Source of the DNA: Streptomyces sp. CGMCC 4.7035
GTDB lineage: Bacteria; Actinomycetota; Actinomycetes; Streptomycetales; Streptomycetaceae
Assembly (NCBI RefSeq): GCF_031583065.1
Contig: NZ_CP134053.1
Span: forward strand, 6,303,001-6,367,000
DNA: 64,000 nt
Direction of reading: 5' to 3'
Below, in pieces: positions 31,771-40,035 of the stretch. Each line of letters begins with the position of its first letter. Positions within the stretch are counted from its first letter, which is position 1. Under the pieces are notes generated by a model, which was given only the letters and a program-made list of their open reading frames with translations, was not told the DNA's origin and made no database searches. Made by a program: the position numbers and the translations under genes.

Positions 31771-32649
31771 TCAGGGAACGGCCGGTCCTGTCAGGTACCG
31801 CCCCTTCTCGTCGTACGGCCAGACATTGGGCACGCACCCGTGCATCCCCTTGATCTGCTGCATCATCACGGGAGCCGGCTGTCCTGGCCCGGGGCAGCCG
31901 ACGTGACCGTGATGGAGGAAGTGACCGACCTCGTGGTTGATGATCAGCGCGCGGTAGGCCGTGACGTCCTTGGCGTAGACGGGGGTCGCGAGCAGCCAGC
32001 GCTCGAGGTTCACCATCACGTCGTGTTCCGCGCTGCAGTTGTACCGGCCGAGGGTGTCCAGGCCGTGCTGTTTGCAGATCTTGTCCACGGTCCCGGGGGT
32101 CGCGACCCGGACGGCGAAGTCGGTCGCGCCGCTCGACACCCGCTGGAACGCCGAGTGACCGTCCGCCGTCCAGCCACGCGGGTCGGCCAGGATGCGGTCC
32201 ACCTGCCGGGCGACGTCCGCGGTGGACAGGTCGAGGCCGTCCTCGACCTCGACCCGGTAGCGCAGGACCTTTCCCGATCCCGCCTTGGCACTTCCGCCGG
32301 CCGCGACGGTGAACGTGCCCGGTCCCGTGCGCGGGATCTCGGGCGTGGAGGAGGTCTTGGGGCGCGGGGAGGAGCTGGTGGAGCGATCGGGCGACGGGGG
32401 CCGGGAGCCGTGCGTCGGCTCGGTGGAGCCGGGGCCGGCTGCGGCGTGGCCGCCGGACTCGCTCCGGGCGCCGGCGTGGCCCTTGCCCGCGCCGGAGGTA
32501 CTCCCGCCCGCGACCGCGAAACCGGCGGCTCCCAGGAAGGCCAGCGCGGCCAGCCCTCCCCACAGCGGCGCTCTCCGCCTGCGTGTGGCGGCATGTACAG
32601 GGCCGCTCCGACGACGGCCACGACTGTCAAGTGCTCTGCGCGTGGTCAT
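31771..32649 (-). CDS. Secreted DUF3152 metalloprotease-like protein
   Basis: A 292-residue protein from ATG 32649, with a membrane/signal segment LWGGLAALAFLGAAGFAVAGG, a long Ser/Pro/Gly linker and a C-terminal DUF3152 domain. The zinc motif is INHEVGHFLHHGHVGC, i.e. HExxHxxxxxH; a His stands where metzincins have Gly. HDVMVNLERWL and MMQQIKGMHGC are family features. It should act outside the membrane, but no substrate is known. It is divergent from the OmpR-type operon; an 11-bp direct repeat pair lies 12 bases upstream of its start. Confidence 0.87.
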   Translation of the reverse strand: MTTRRALDSRGRRRSGPVHAATRRRRAPLWGGLAALAFLGAAGFAVAGGSTSGAGKGHAGARSESGGHAAAGPGSTEPTHGSRPPSPDRSTSSSPRPKTSSTPEIPRTGPGTFTVAAGGSAKAGSGKVLRYRVEVEDGLDLSTADVARQVDRILADPRGWTADGHSAFQRVSSGATDFAVRVATPGTVDKICKQHGLDTLGRYNCSAEHDVMVNLERWLLATPVYAKDVTAYRALIINHEVGHFLHHGHVGCPGPGQPAPVMMQQIKGMHGCVPNVWPYDEKGRYLTGPAVP

Positions 32650-32660
32650 GGTTGCCAGGC

Positions 32661-32679
32661 TGTGATCGCAATGTGATCG
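32661..32679. promoter_or_regulatory. Direct-repeat pair TGTGATCG, period 11
   Basis: TGTGATCG occurs at 32661 and 32672, exactly one DNA turn apart, between the divergent DUF3152 and response regulator genes. OmpR/PhoB-type regulators bind such 11-bp tandem repeats. Confidence 0.55.
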
Positions 32680-32692
32680 GATCTGGCCCAAG

Positions 32693-32711
32693 TGATAACG
32701 AAATGATAACG
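32693..32711. promoter_or_regulatory. Direct-repeat pair TGATAACG, period 11
   Basis: TGATAACG occurs at 32693 and 32704, again 11 bp apart, and only 14 bases beyond the first pair. Together they look like a composite operator for the response regulator encoded at 32787. Confidence 0.55.
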
Positions 32712-32786
32712 GGCAGGGACGAGGGTTTATATGATCATCCGGTAACAAACCTGCTGGTGATCGGGCGCCGTGCGGATACTGAGCGC

Positions 32787-33479
32787 ATGCCACGCGTTCT
32801 GCTGATCGAAGACGACCGTGCCGTGCGGGACGCAGTCGTACTCGCCCTGCACCACCAGGGACACGAGGTCGCCGCCGCCGAGACCGGTGAGGACGGGCTG
32901 GGGCGGCTGCGGTCCTTCCGGCCCGACGTCGTGGTGCTGGACCTGATGCTCCCCGGCATGCCCGGCCTGGACGTGTGCCGCGAGATACGCGCCCTCGACC
33001 AGACCCTGCCGATCATCATGGCGACCGCGCGGGGCGACGACGAGGACATCGTCGTGGGACTGGAGGCGGGAGCCGACGACTACGTGGTCAAGCCCGTGCA
33101 GGCCCGGGTGCTTCAGGCCCGCATCCGTGCCGTTCTGCGCCGGGCTGCCGGCGCACCCGCCGGGGGCGGCATACCGAAGATCGACACGTACGGGGATCTG
33201 GCCGTCGACCGGGCCGGGCTCTCGGTCGCCTGGCGTGGCACGCCGATCGCGCTCGCCCCGTCCGAACTGCGGCTGCTCCTGACCCTGTCCGCCTCGCCCG
33301 GCCAGGTGTTCAGCCGGCAGCAGCTTCTGGAGGCGGTCTGGGAGCACAGCTACCACGGCGACGCGCGGCTGGTGGACGCCTGCGTCAAACGGCTGCGCGC
33401 CAAGATGGGCGAGCCGCCGCGCGAGCCCCGCTACATCCAGACCGTGCGCGGCTTCGGCTACCGGTTCGCGGCGCGGTGA
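32787..33479 (+). CDS. OmpR/PhoB-family response regulator
   Basis: A 230-residue response regulator. The receiver starts PRVLLIEDDRAVRDAV, has the phosphoacceptor in VVVLDLMLPGMPGLDVCREIR and the conserved DDYVVKPVQARVLQARIRAVLRR. The C-terminal winged helix has ALAPSELRLLLTLSASPGQVFSRQQLLEAVW and DACVKRLRAKMGE..IQTVRGFGYRF. The kinase gene overlaps its stop by 4 bases (GTGA). Two pairs of 11-bp direct repeats upstream suggest autoregulation and control of the DUF3152 gene. Confidence 0.94.
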   Translation: MPRVLLIEDDRAVRDAVVLALHHQGHEVAAAETGEDGLGRLRSFRPDVVVLDLMLPGMPGLDVCREIRALDQTLPIIMATARGDDEDIVVGLEAGADDYVVKPVQARVLQARIRAVLRRAAGAPAGGGIPKIDTYGDLAVDRAGLSVAWRGTPIALAPSELRLLLTLSASPGQVFSRQQLLEAVWEHSYHGDARLVDACVKRLRAKMGEPPREPRYIQTVRGFGYRFAAR

Positions 33480-34963
33480 GGCGTCCACGGGTCCCACAAC
33501 TGAGCGGTCTGCGCGTACGGCTGGTGGTGGCCTTCGCGCTCGTGACCGCCCTCACCGCGGCCGCGACCGGTGCCCTGACCTTCCGTGAGGCGCGCACGGG
33601 TGTGCTCCAGCAGAGCCAGGACACCGTGATCACGCTGTTGCGCACGCAGGTCAGCCGGCTCGCCCAGGACCTCGGCGTCCCGCCGGGTGAAGCCGAGCTG
33701 CGGCGGTTCGCGGCGGACGTGGCCCGCACCGACCCCTCCGGATCCTGGCGCGTCCTGGCCACCTACGGCGAGCTGAGCGCCACCTCCGCTCCCGACGACC
33801 CCTTCGAAGAGCTGACACCCGACGTGCGCAAGGCCGTGGACTCCAGCCTGGCCACCGTCTTCCAGCGGGTGAACAGCCACGGCCACACCTCACTCGTCGT
33901 CGGCATGTCGGTCATCTTCGCCGGCCCCGTCGGGGAAGGCTCCTACGCCTCCGGGGTCAAGGTCTTCCTGACGGTGCCGCAGAAAACGGAACGGGCCTAC
34001 GTCGACGCCTTGGTCACCGCCGTCGAGCGGGCCACCGTGCCCGCCCTGGTGCTGGCCGTACTGCTGGCTCTGCTCGCCGCCCGCGGGGTCCTGCGGCCGG
34101 TACGGGCGCTGCGCCGCGCCACCCGCAGCATCGCCGAGGGACGGCTGGACACGCGCCTCGCCGTCAACGGATCCGACGAACTCGCCGATCTGTCGCACAC
34201 ATTCAACGAGACGGCCGCCGCGCTGGAGGAGTCGGTGGCGGAACTGCGCGGCATGGAGGCCCGGGCCCGCCGGTTCGCCGCGGACGTGTCGCACGAACTG
34301 CGTACCCCGCTGGCCGCCATGTCGGCGGTCACCGACGTCCTCGACGACGGCGCCGCCCGACTGGACCCGAACACCGCCACCGCCGTCCGCCTGATCAGCG
34401 AGGAGACCGTGAAGCTGGCCCGTCTGGTGGACGACCTCATGGAGATCTCCCGCTTCGACGCGGGCGCGGTGGTGCTCCACCTGGACGAGATCGACCTCGC
34501 CGAGTCACTGCGGCACACCCTCGTCGCCCGCGCCTGGACCGACCTGGTGGACTGTGACCTGCCGCCGCTCCACAGCCTGCGCGGACGCGTCGACCCGCGC
34601 CGCCTGGACGTCATCGTCGCCAACCTGGTCGGCAACGCCCTGCGGCACGGCGCCCGACCCGTCGAACTCCGCCTGTACGAGGGCGAAGAGCCCGGCGGGG
34701 AGCGGCTCGCGGTGATCGAGGTGCTGGACAGCGGGTCAGGCATCCCCGACAGCGTGCTGCCGCATGTCTTCGAACGGTTCTACAAGTCGGACGCCGCCCG
34801 CACCCGCACCGAGGGCAGCGGCCTGGGCCTCGCGATCACCGCGGAGAACGTCCGGATGCACGGCGGCACCGTCCACGCGGCGAACCGGCCCGAGGGAGGC
34901 GCCCTCTTCACCGTGCGACTCCCCCTGCCGAACGACGAGCTGCCCCAGGAGAGCCAGTGGTGA
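33476..34963 (+). CDS. OmpR-system sensor histidine kinase
   Basis: The 495-residue kinase starts at GTG 33476, overlapping the regulator gene. Helix 1 spans VRLVVAFALVTALTAAATGAL, an extracytoplasmic sensor of about 145 residues follows, helix 2 is ATVPALVLAVLLALLAARGVL, then HAMP (ALRRATRSIAEGRLDTRL), HisKA with ADVSHELRTPLAAMSAV, and HATPase with NLVGNALRHG, DSGSGIP and GSGLGLAI. It autophosphorylates on the HisKA His and passes phosphate to the adjacent regulator. The ligand is unknown; the lipoprotein encoded next may help sense it. Confidence 0.94.
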   Translation: MRRPRVPQLSGLRVRLVVAFALVTALTAAATGALTFREARTGVLQQSQDTVITLLRTQVSRLAQDLGVPPGEAELRRFAADVARTDPSGSWRVLATYGELSATSAPDDPFEELTPDVRKAVDSSLATVFQRVNSHGHTSLVVGMSVIFAGPVGEGSYASGVKVFLTVPQKTERAYVDALVTAVERATVPALVLAVLLALLAARGVLRPVRALRRATRSIAEGRLDTRLAVNGSDELADLSHTFNETAAALEESVAELRGMEARARRFAADVSHELRTPLAAMSAVTDVLDDGAARLDPNTATAVRLISEETVKLARLVDDLMEISRFDAGAVVLHLDEIDLAESLRHTLVARAWTDLVDCDLPPLHSLRGRVDPRRLDVIVANLVGNALRHGARPVELRLYEGEEPGGERLAVIEVLDSGSGIPDSVLPHVFERFYKSDAARTRTEGSGLGLAITAENVRMHGGTVHAANRPEGGALFTVRLPLPNDELPQESQW

Positions 34964-35562
34964 CTCCCCCGCGCCGAGCCGTGACCGCGGTACGCCGAGC
35001 CGCGCTGCTGTTCCTCCCTGCCCTGTACGCCCTCACCTCCTGCGGCATTCCCACGACGGGCGTGGTGGAGGCGGGCGGCCCCGCGAGTGGGGTCGTGCCG
35101 ACGATACGGGTCTACTTCGTGCTGGACGGCGCCCTGGTCGGCCGGCCCCGACAGACCGTCGCGCCGGTCGACGTCGAGTCGGCCCTGAAGGTGCTGCTCC
35201 TGGGGCCGAACGACGCGGAGCGGACCAAGGGGGTGACCACGCGGCTGCCGCTGCCCACGGGCATGTGGGACTGGTCCGCCCCGGCCACTGGCGGCGCCAC
35301 CGCGGTGCCGCCGGAGAACCATTCGACCGACCTTGTGAAGGTGACGACGCGGGACGACGGAATCTCCGTCGAACTCACCCCATGGCCGGGCGAGTTCAGC
35401 AACCTCGCGGCAGCTCAGATCATCTGCACGGCTACCGCGGCGCAGCGCGTCGCCGCCCCGGCGGCCGAACCGGCGCCGGTGACCGTCACGGGCCCGGACG
35501 GCCGGCACGTCGAGGGAACCGCCGTACGGTGCCCCGACGACCAGGCCCTGGGTGCCGGCTAG
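34960..35562 (+). CDS. Lipoprotein coupled to a two-component system
   Basis: The start is probably GTG 34960, overlapping the kinase stop as GTGA with AGGAG 7 bases before it (GTG 34957 also possible). The 200-residue product has a lipoprotein signal, LLFLPALYALTSC, then GIPTTGVVEAGGPASG. IRVYFVLDGALVGRPR and VESALKVLLLGPNDAERTKGVTTRLP resemble the GerMN-like domain found in LpqB-type lipoproteins. The regulator-kinase-lipoprotein order parallels MtrA-MtrB-LpqB. It probably tunes the kinase from the outer face of the membrane. Confidence 0.85.
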   Translation: MTPPRRAVTAVRRAALLFLPALYALTSCGIPTTGVVEAGGPASGVVPTIRVYFVLDGALVGRPRQTVAPVDVESALKVLLLGPNDAERTKGVTTRLPLPTGMWDWSAPATGGATAVPPENHSTDLVKVTTRDDGISVELTPWPGEFSNLAAAQIICTATAAQRVAAPAAEPAPVTVTGPDGRHVEGTAVRCPDDQALGAG

Positions 35563-35573
35563 GCGTACGAAGG

Positions 35574-35603
35574 GCTGGGGTCCCAGGGCAGGGGGTACCC
35601 CTG
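35574..35603. terminator. Two small hairpins between convergent operons
   Basis: CTGGG-GT-CCCAG and CAGGGG-GTA-CCCCTG lie between the lipoprotein gene and the QW-protein gene, which converge. The stems are short with no U-tract, so the terminator assignment is tentative. Confidence 0.4.
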
Positions 35604-35614
35604 AGGGAACTCCC

Positions 35615-36685
35615 CTAGGCGCAGCAGTCCGGGTCCAGGCCCCGTGGCAGGCGTTCGCCCCCGAAGACCGCGACCGTCGGCTCGTCGCCGCCGAGCGCGG
35701 CCACCGCCAGCAGGAGCGAGCCCGCCGTCCAGGTGGTGAGTTCCCGGGGCCAGACGGCCCGGTCCTCGAAGACGTAGCCCGTCCAGTACAGGCCGCTCTC
35801 CGCGTCCCGCAGATGCTGGATCGACTGGAGGATCTCCAGCGCGCGGTCGGACTCGCCCATCACCCAGAGCGCCAGGGCGAGTTCGGCCGACTCGCCCCCG
35901 GTCACCCACGGGTTGGGGACGACGCAGCGCACGCCGAGCCCGGGCACCACGAAGCGGTCCCAGTCCGCCTCGATGCGCTCCTTCGCCTCCGTGCCCGTCA
36001 GGGCGCCGCCGAGGACCGGGTAGTACCAGTCCATCGAGTAGCGGCCCTTGTCCAAGAACCGTTCCGGATGCCGGCGTATCGCGTGCCGCAGCGCGCCCAC
36101 GGCCAACTCCCAGTCGGGTTGCGGCTCTTCGCGCTGCTCGGCGATGGCGAGGGCGCAGCGCAGGGCATGGTGGATCGACGAGCTGCCGGTCAGCAGCGCG
36201 TCCGCGACGTCCGTGCCGTCGTCCTCGCGCTTCCAGCCGATCTGCCCGCCGGGCTGCTGAAGCCGGAGCACGAACTCCACGGCCGCGTACACGGTCGGCC
36301 ACATCCGGTCCAGGAACGTGTCGTCGCCGGTCGCCAGATAGTGGTGCCACACCCCGACGGCCACGTATGCGACGAAGTTCGTCTCGCGGCCGCGGTCGGT
36401 GACGTCCTGCGGGTCGCCGTCGGCGTATGCCGCGTACCAGGATCCGTCCTCGTTCTGGTGCCGGGCCAGCCAGTTGTACGCTCGCTCGGCCGCGGTGTGC
36501 TCTCCGGCCGCGTCGAGGGCCATGGCCGCCTCGACGTGGTCCCACGGGTCGAGGTGGTGCCCGCGGAACCACGGTATGGCGCCGTCCTCCCGCTGTACGG
36601 CAAGGATCCCGCCCACGGTCGCGGCGGCCTGCTCGGCGGTGAGGACCCCGGGCAGGACGAGGTGTTCTGTCCGGGGGGTCGTCAC
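35615..36685 (-). CDS. QW-motif alpha/alpha-barrel protein (squalene-cyclase/prenyltransferase-like)
   Basis: A 356-residue all-helical protein annotated in relatives as prenyltransferase/squalene oxidase repeat protein. WLARHQNEDGSW is a QW motif typical of the triterpene-cyclase alpha/alpha barrel; DPWDHVEAAMAL, TNFVAYVAVGVWHHYL and WYYPVLGGAL line a similar toroid. It is half the length of a squalene-hopene cyclase and lacks a DxDD acid motif, so cyclase activity is doubtful; glycan binding or processing is another option. Its GTG overlaps the methyltransferase stop (GTGA). It is the last gene of the operon glycosyltransferase-methyltransferase-QW protein. Confidence 0.75.
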   Translation of the reverse strand: MTTPRTEHLVLPGVLTAEQAAATVGGILAVQREDGAIPWFRGHHLDPWDHVEAAMALDAAGEHTAAERAYNWLARHQNEDGSWYAAYADGDPQDVTDRGRETNFVAYVAVGVWHHYLATGDDTFLDRMWPTVYAAVEFVLRLQQPGGQIGWKREDDGTDVADALLTGSSSIHHALRCALAIAEQREEPQPDWELAVGALRHAIRRHPERFLDKGRYSMDWYYPVLGGALTGTEAKERIEADWDRFVVPGLGVRCVVPNPWVTGGESAELALALWVMGESDRALEILQSIQHLRDAESGLYWTGYVFEDRAVWPRELTTWTAGSLLLAVAALGGDEPTVAVFGGERLPRGLDPDCCA

Positions 36686-37506
36686 TTGACGGCCGCCTCG
36701 GAGGACTTGGCGGCCTTGGCGGACTTGGATGCCTTGGCGGACTTGGCCGGCTCGGACGACTCCGACGACTCCGACGACTCGGAGAGCCGCGGCAGGTGGG
36801 GCTTGGTCGCGTAGGCCACGAAGCTCTTGCCGATCAGCGGGTTCAGCGCCTGTTCGGCGACCCGGGTGGCCAGCGGCTTCTTCATGATGTCCCAGACCAG
36901 GAGCTTGTGATACGCGCGCACCGGCAGCGCCTTGTCGTTGTCGACGCCGAACGCGCACTTCAGCCACCAGTACGGGGAGTGCAGGGCGTGGGCGTGGTGC
37001 GTGCCGTACGGGCGCAGGCCCGCCTCCCGGATCTTCGCGAGGAGTTCGTCCGCCTTGTAGATGCGGATGTGGCCGCCCTCGACCTCGTGGTAGGCGTCGG
37101 ACAGGGTCCAGCAGACCTTCTCGGGGCCGTAGCGCGGGACGGTGATGGCGATGCGCCCGCCCGGCTTGAGCACCCGGACCATCTCGGCGAGGACGCCCTT
37201 GTCGTCGGGGATGTGCTCCATGACCTCGGAGATGATCACGACGTCGAAGGACTCGTCGGGGAAGGGCAGCGCGAGGGCGTCGCCCTCCATGGCGGTCGCG
37301 GTGGCACCGGCGGGCGCCTCCCCCGCCTCCTTCATCGCGGCGAACCACTTGGCGACCTCGCGGATCTCCTCACCGTTCTGGTCGAGGGCCACGACCTGCG
37401 CACCGCGCCGGTAGCACTCGAACGCGTGCCGTCCGGCACCACAGCCGAGGTCCAGGACACGGTCGCCGGGGGCGAGCGGGAACCGGGAGAAGTCGACGGT
37501 CAGCAC
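36682..37506 (-). CDS. Class I SAM-dependent methyltransferase with Ser/Lys tail
   Basis: A 274-residue methyltransferase. The SAM-binding loop is VLDLGCGAGRHAFECYRRG, acidic strand 2 is VVALDQNGEEI, and ALPFPDESFDVVIISEVMEHI and RVLKPGGRIAITVPR are motifs of Methyltransf_11. The C-terminal 35 residues are low complexity, SESSESSESSEPAKSAKASK and onward, encoded by short DNA repeats at about 36690-36785. The GTG overlaps the glycosyltransferase stop by several bases, so expression is coupled. It probably methylates the product of, or a carrier used by, the glycosyltransferase. Confidence 0.88.
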   Translation of the reverse strand: MLTVDFSRFPLAPGDRVLDLGCGAGRHAFECYRRGAQVVALDQNGEEIREVAKWFAAMKEAGEAPAGATATAMEGDALALPFPDESFDVVIISEVMEHIPDDKGVLAEMVRVLKPGGRIAITVPRYGPEKVCWTLSDAYHEVEGGHIRIYKADELLAKIREAGLRPYGTHHAHALHSPYWWLKCAFGVDNDKALPVRAYHKLLVWDIMKKPLATRVAEQALNPLIGKSFVAYATKPHLPRLSESSESSESSEPAKSAKASKSAKAAKSSEAAVK

Positions 37507-38951
37507 GTGGCCCTGCTTTCGGAGTAGACACCTATGGCGGCCGCGGAGCGGCCGGGATCCTGGACCGCGGAGCGGTCGGTGCTCGACGTCGCCGCGGAGC
37601 GGTCGGTGCTCGATGTCGCCGCGGGGCGGCGGAGGTCCGGGCCCGCGGAGCGGGCGACAGCCTCTCGGTACTGCGCCACCGTGCCCTCGGCGGCCTTCGC
37701 CCAGGTGAACCTCGCCAGTACCCGCTCCCGCCCGGCGGAGCCGAGCCGCACTCGCAGCTCCGGGTCCCCCAGCAACCGGCTCAGACCGGCGGCCAGCGCG
37801 CCCGCGTCGCCGGGCGGCACCGCCAGGCACGTCTCCCCGTCCGGCCCCGCGACCTCCGGTACGGCACCGCCCGTCGTGGCCACCAGCGGCGTACCCGTCG
37901 CCATCGCCTCGGCCGCCGGCAGCGAGAAGCCCTCGTACAGCGACGGCACGCACGCCACCTCGGCCGAGCGCACCAGGTCGACCAGCTCCGCGTCCGAGAT
38001 GCCCTTCACGAACTCGACCGCGCCGTCGAGCCCGTACCGCTCGATGGCCTGCGCGACCGGCCCGTCCTCCGCGCGCTTGCCGACCACGACGAGATGCGCC
38101 CCGGGGTGCTCGGTCCGCACCTTCGCGAGCGCCTCGATGAGGAAGACGAGGCCCTTGAGCGGCACGTCCGCGCTGGAGGTGGTGACGATCCGGCCCGGCA
38201 CCTGCGGCACGGACGGATCGGGCGAGAACAGGTCGGTGTCGGCGCCGATGTGCACGACATGGATACGGTCCTGGGCCACGCCCAGGTGGTCCACGATCTC
38301 CTGGCGGGAGGTGCCCGAGACGGTGAGCACCGACGGCAGCCGGCGCGCCACCCGCTTCTGCATGCGCGTGAACGCGTACCAGCGCCGTACGGACGCCCGC
38401 CGCCGCCAGCCCTCGGCCGCGTCCAGCTCCAACTGCCGGTCCACGGTGATGGGGTGGTGGATGGTGGTCACCAGCGGCGCGCCCACGTCGCCCAGCAGGC
38501 CGTACCCGAGGGTCTGGTTGTCGTGGACGATGTCGAAGTCGCCGCGGCGGTCGCGCAGATGACGGCGGGCGCGCAGCGAGAACGTCAGCGGCTCGGGGAA
38601 GCCGCCGGTCCACATCGTTCCGACCTCAAGGCCGTCGATCCAGTCCCGGTACTCCTCCCGCTTCGGAGTGCGGAAGGGGTCGGGCTGGCGGTACAGGTCG
38701 AGGCTGGGCAGCTCGGTGAGGGAGAGGCCCTCCAGGCCCTCGCTCTCGTCGAGCACGGGGTAGGGCTGCGAGCCGATGACCTCGACCCGGTGGCCGAGCC
38801 GGACCAGCTCGCGCGAGAGATGCCGTACGTACACGCCCTGGCCGCCGCAGAACGGGTTTCCCTTGTACGTGAGGAGCGCGATGCGCAACGGGCGGTCCCC
38901 GTCGGCGGCCGAGCCCTCCTGGGGACCCGCCTCCCTGGCCTCAGCGGTCAC
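37500..38951 (-). CDS. GT4-family glycosyltransferase
   Basis: The product is 483 residues from GTG 38951. The GT-B fold N-terminus reads RIALLTYKGNPFCGGQGVYVRHLSRELVRLGHRVEV, and the nucleotide-sugar site is VPSLYEGFSLPAAEAMATGTPLVAT, the E-x7-E pattern of GT4 enzymes. GWRRRASVRRWYAFTRMQKR and VLTVSGTSRQEIVDHLGV are also typical. It transfers a sugar from a nucleotide donor to an unknown acceptor. The C-terminal tail contains a duplicated ATSSTDRSA stretch from a 27-bp tandem repeat (about 37566-37619). It leads the operon with the methyltransferase and QW protein; a KstR-like box is 54 bases upstream. Confidence 0.9.
   Translation of the reverse strand: MTAEAREAGPQEGSAADGDRPLRIALLTYKGNPFCGGQGVYVRHLSRELVRLGHRVEVIGSQPYPVLDESEGLEGLSLTELPSLDLYRQPDPFRTPKREEYRDWIDGLEVGTMWTGGFPEPLTFSLRARRHLRDRRGDFDIVHDNQTLGYGLLGDVGAPLVTTIHHPITVDRQLELDAAEGWRRRASVRRWYAFTRMQKRVARRLPSVLTVSGTSRQEIVDHLGVAQDRIHVVHIGADTDLFSPDPSVPQVPGRIVTTSSADVPLKGLVFLIEALAKVRTEHPGAHLVVVGKRAEDGPVAQAIERYGLDGAVEFVKGISDAELVDLVRSAEVACVPSLYEGFSLPAAEAMATGTPLVATTGGAVPEVAGPDGETCLAVPPGDAGALAAGLSRLLGDPELRVRLGSAGRERVLARFTWAKAAEGTVAQYREAVARSAGPDLRRPAATSSTDRSAATSSTDRSAVQDPGRSAAAIGVYSESRATC
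37566..37619. repeat. 27-bp tandem duplication in the glycosyltransferase 3' end
   Basis: CGCGGAGCGGTCGGTGCTCGA followed by CGTCGC is present twice in tandem with one base difference, duplicating AATSSTDRS near the C-terminus. Related GCGGAGCGG units flank it on both sides. Confidence 0.75.
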
Positions 38952-39004
38952 TCTCGGCCCCTTCTCCCTGGCAGTTCCCGCGAGATTACGCCGGGACGGT
39001 AATC

Positions 39005-39018
39005 TAGAACAAGTTTCA
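39005..39018. promoter_or_regulatory. KstR-like operator between the glycosyltransferase and kstR genes
   Basis: TAGAACAAGTTTCA fits TNNAACNNGTTNNA at all fixed positions. It stands 54 bases before the glycosyltransferase start and 140 bases before the KstR-like gene, so it could serve both directions. Confidence 0.75.
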
Positions 39019-39157
39019 GACTTGATCGCTGAAGAGGCTCTGAATCTACCGGCAGGTAGCGCCACTGTGAGCGGTGGATCAGGTGATTCGCGCCACGGCC
39101 GACAGCCTGCCATGCTGTCCGATCGCACGCCCTCACCGACTGTCACGGAAGGGACCC

Positions 39158-39802
39158 ATGCCTGCGGAAGCCAAGGTGCCAGCCAGTACCGCGCGACCGG
39201 CGGCGCAGCCGGCCTCACCTCCGCTCACCGAGCGGCAGGAGGCGCGCCGCCGCCGGATCCTGCACGCGAGCGCACAGCTGGCCAGCCGGGGCGGTTTCGA
39301 CGCGGTGCAGATGCGCGAGGTCGCGGAGTCCTCGCAGGTGGCCCTGGGCACGCTGTACCGCTACTTCCCGTCCAAGGTCCACCTGCTGGTGGCGACCATG
39401 CAGGACCAGCTGGAGCGCATGCACGGAACCCTCAGGAAGAAGCCGCCGGCCGGGGAGACGGCGGCCGAGCGGGTGGCGGAGACCCTGATGCGCGCCTTCC
39501 GCGCGCTCCAGCGCGAGCCGCACCTGGCCGACGCCATGGTGCGGGCCCTGACCTTCGCGGACCGCAGCGTCTCCCCCGAGGTGGACCAGGTCTCCCGTCA
39601 GACGACGGCGATCATCCTGGACGCGATGGGCCTGGAGAACCCGACCCCGGACCAGCTCTCCGCGGTCCGCGTGATCGAGCACACCTGGCACTCGGCCCTG
39701 ATCACCTGGCTCTCCGGCCGCGCGTCGATCGCCCAGGTGAAGATCGACATCGAAACGGTGTGCCGCCTGATCGACCTCACGGCCCCGGAAGAACGGGCCT
39801 AG
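39158..39802 (+). CDS. kstR: KstR-like TetR-family regulator of sterol/lipid catabolism
   Basis: A 214-residue TetR protein. After a Pro/Ala-rich leader the DNA-binding part RRRILHASAQLASRGGFDAVQMREVAESSQVALGTLYRYFPSKVHLLVATM is nearly superimposable on mycobacterial KstR, including VQMR, VAxGTLYRYFPSKVHLLV. The ligand domain retains ADAMVRALTFAD..SVSPEVDQV, also KstR-like. KstR is derepressed by a CoA thioester of a sterol intermediate. ATG 39158 has GAAGGGA upstream. KstR-like boxes precede it and several lipid genes elsewhere in the window, supporting the assignment; ligand identity in this organism is unknown. Confidence 0.85.
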   Translation: MPAEAKVPASTARPAAQPASPPLTERQEARRRRILHASAQLASRGGFDAVQMREVAESSQVALGTLYRYFPSKVHLLVATMQDQLERMHGTLRKKPPAGETAAERVAETLMRAFRALQREPHLADAMVRALTFADRSVSPEVDQVSRQTTAIILDAMGLENPTPDQLSAVRVIEHTWHSALITWLSGRASIAQVKIDIETVCRLIDLTAPEERA

Positions 39803-39878
39803 GCCCTGTCACTCCGATCGAGAGGCAGCACTCCGGTCGGGGGTATCACCCAGGCGCCCAGGCGGGGGCACGCGGAAC

Positions 39879-40031
39879 AAAAAAGACCTACGAGACGGGC
39901 TCTGACGGCCTTCAGGTCTCTCGACCTTCCGGCCTACTCGGCCGGTACGATGTCGGCCCCAGCGGAAGCCGAAGCTTCACGCCAAAGTCGGCAACTCCCG
40001 GTCGAGATTCTTTGCTCGCCTCGTAGGCGAC
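39879..40031 (-). ncRNA. Candidate structured small RNA (about 153 nt)
   Basis: The minus-strand transcript would start near 40031 and end in six U's (39884-39879). Its ends pair, CCUACGAG with CUCGUAGG. A second long-range helix is UCUCGACC with GGUCGAGA. Between them are GCG-GAAGC-UUCG-GCUUC-CGC (UUCG tetraloop, one bulged U) and CCGGCC-GAGUA-GGCCGG. AGACCU also pairs with AGGUCU just before the U-tract, giving terminator character. No reading frame of note is present. Promoter-like elements lie directly upstream. I do not recognise a named RNA family; a 6S- or Ms1-like role is conceivable but untested. Confidence 0.6.
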
Positions 40032-40035
40032 TTCT

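Noticed and set aside
39960..40030. tRNA-like sequence (CGGTCGAGATTC resembling a T-loop)
   Set aside because: No acceptor stem, anticodon loop or CCA context; the segment is better explained by the helices of the candidate small RNA.
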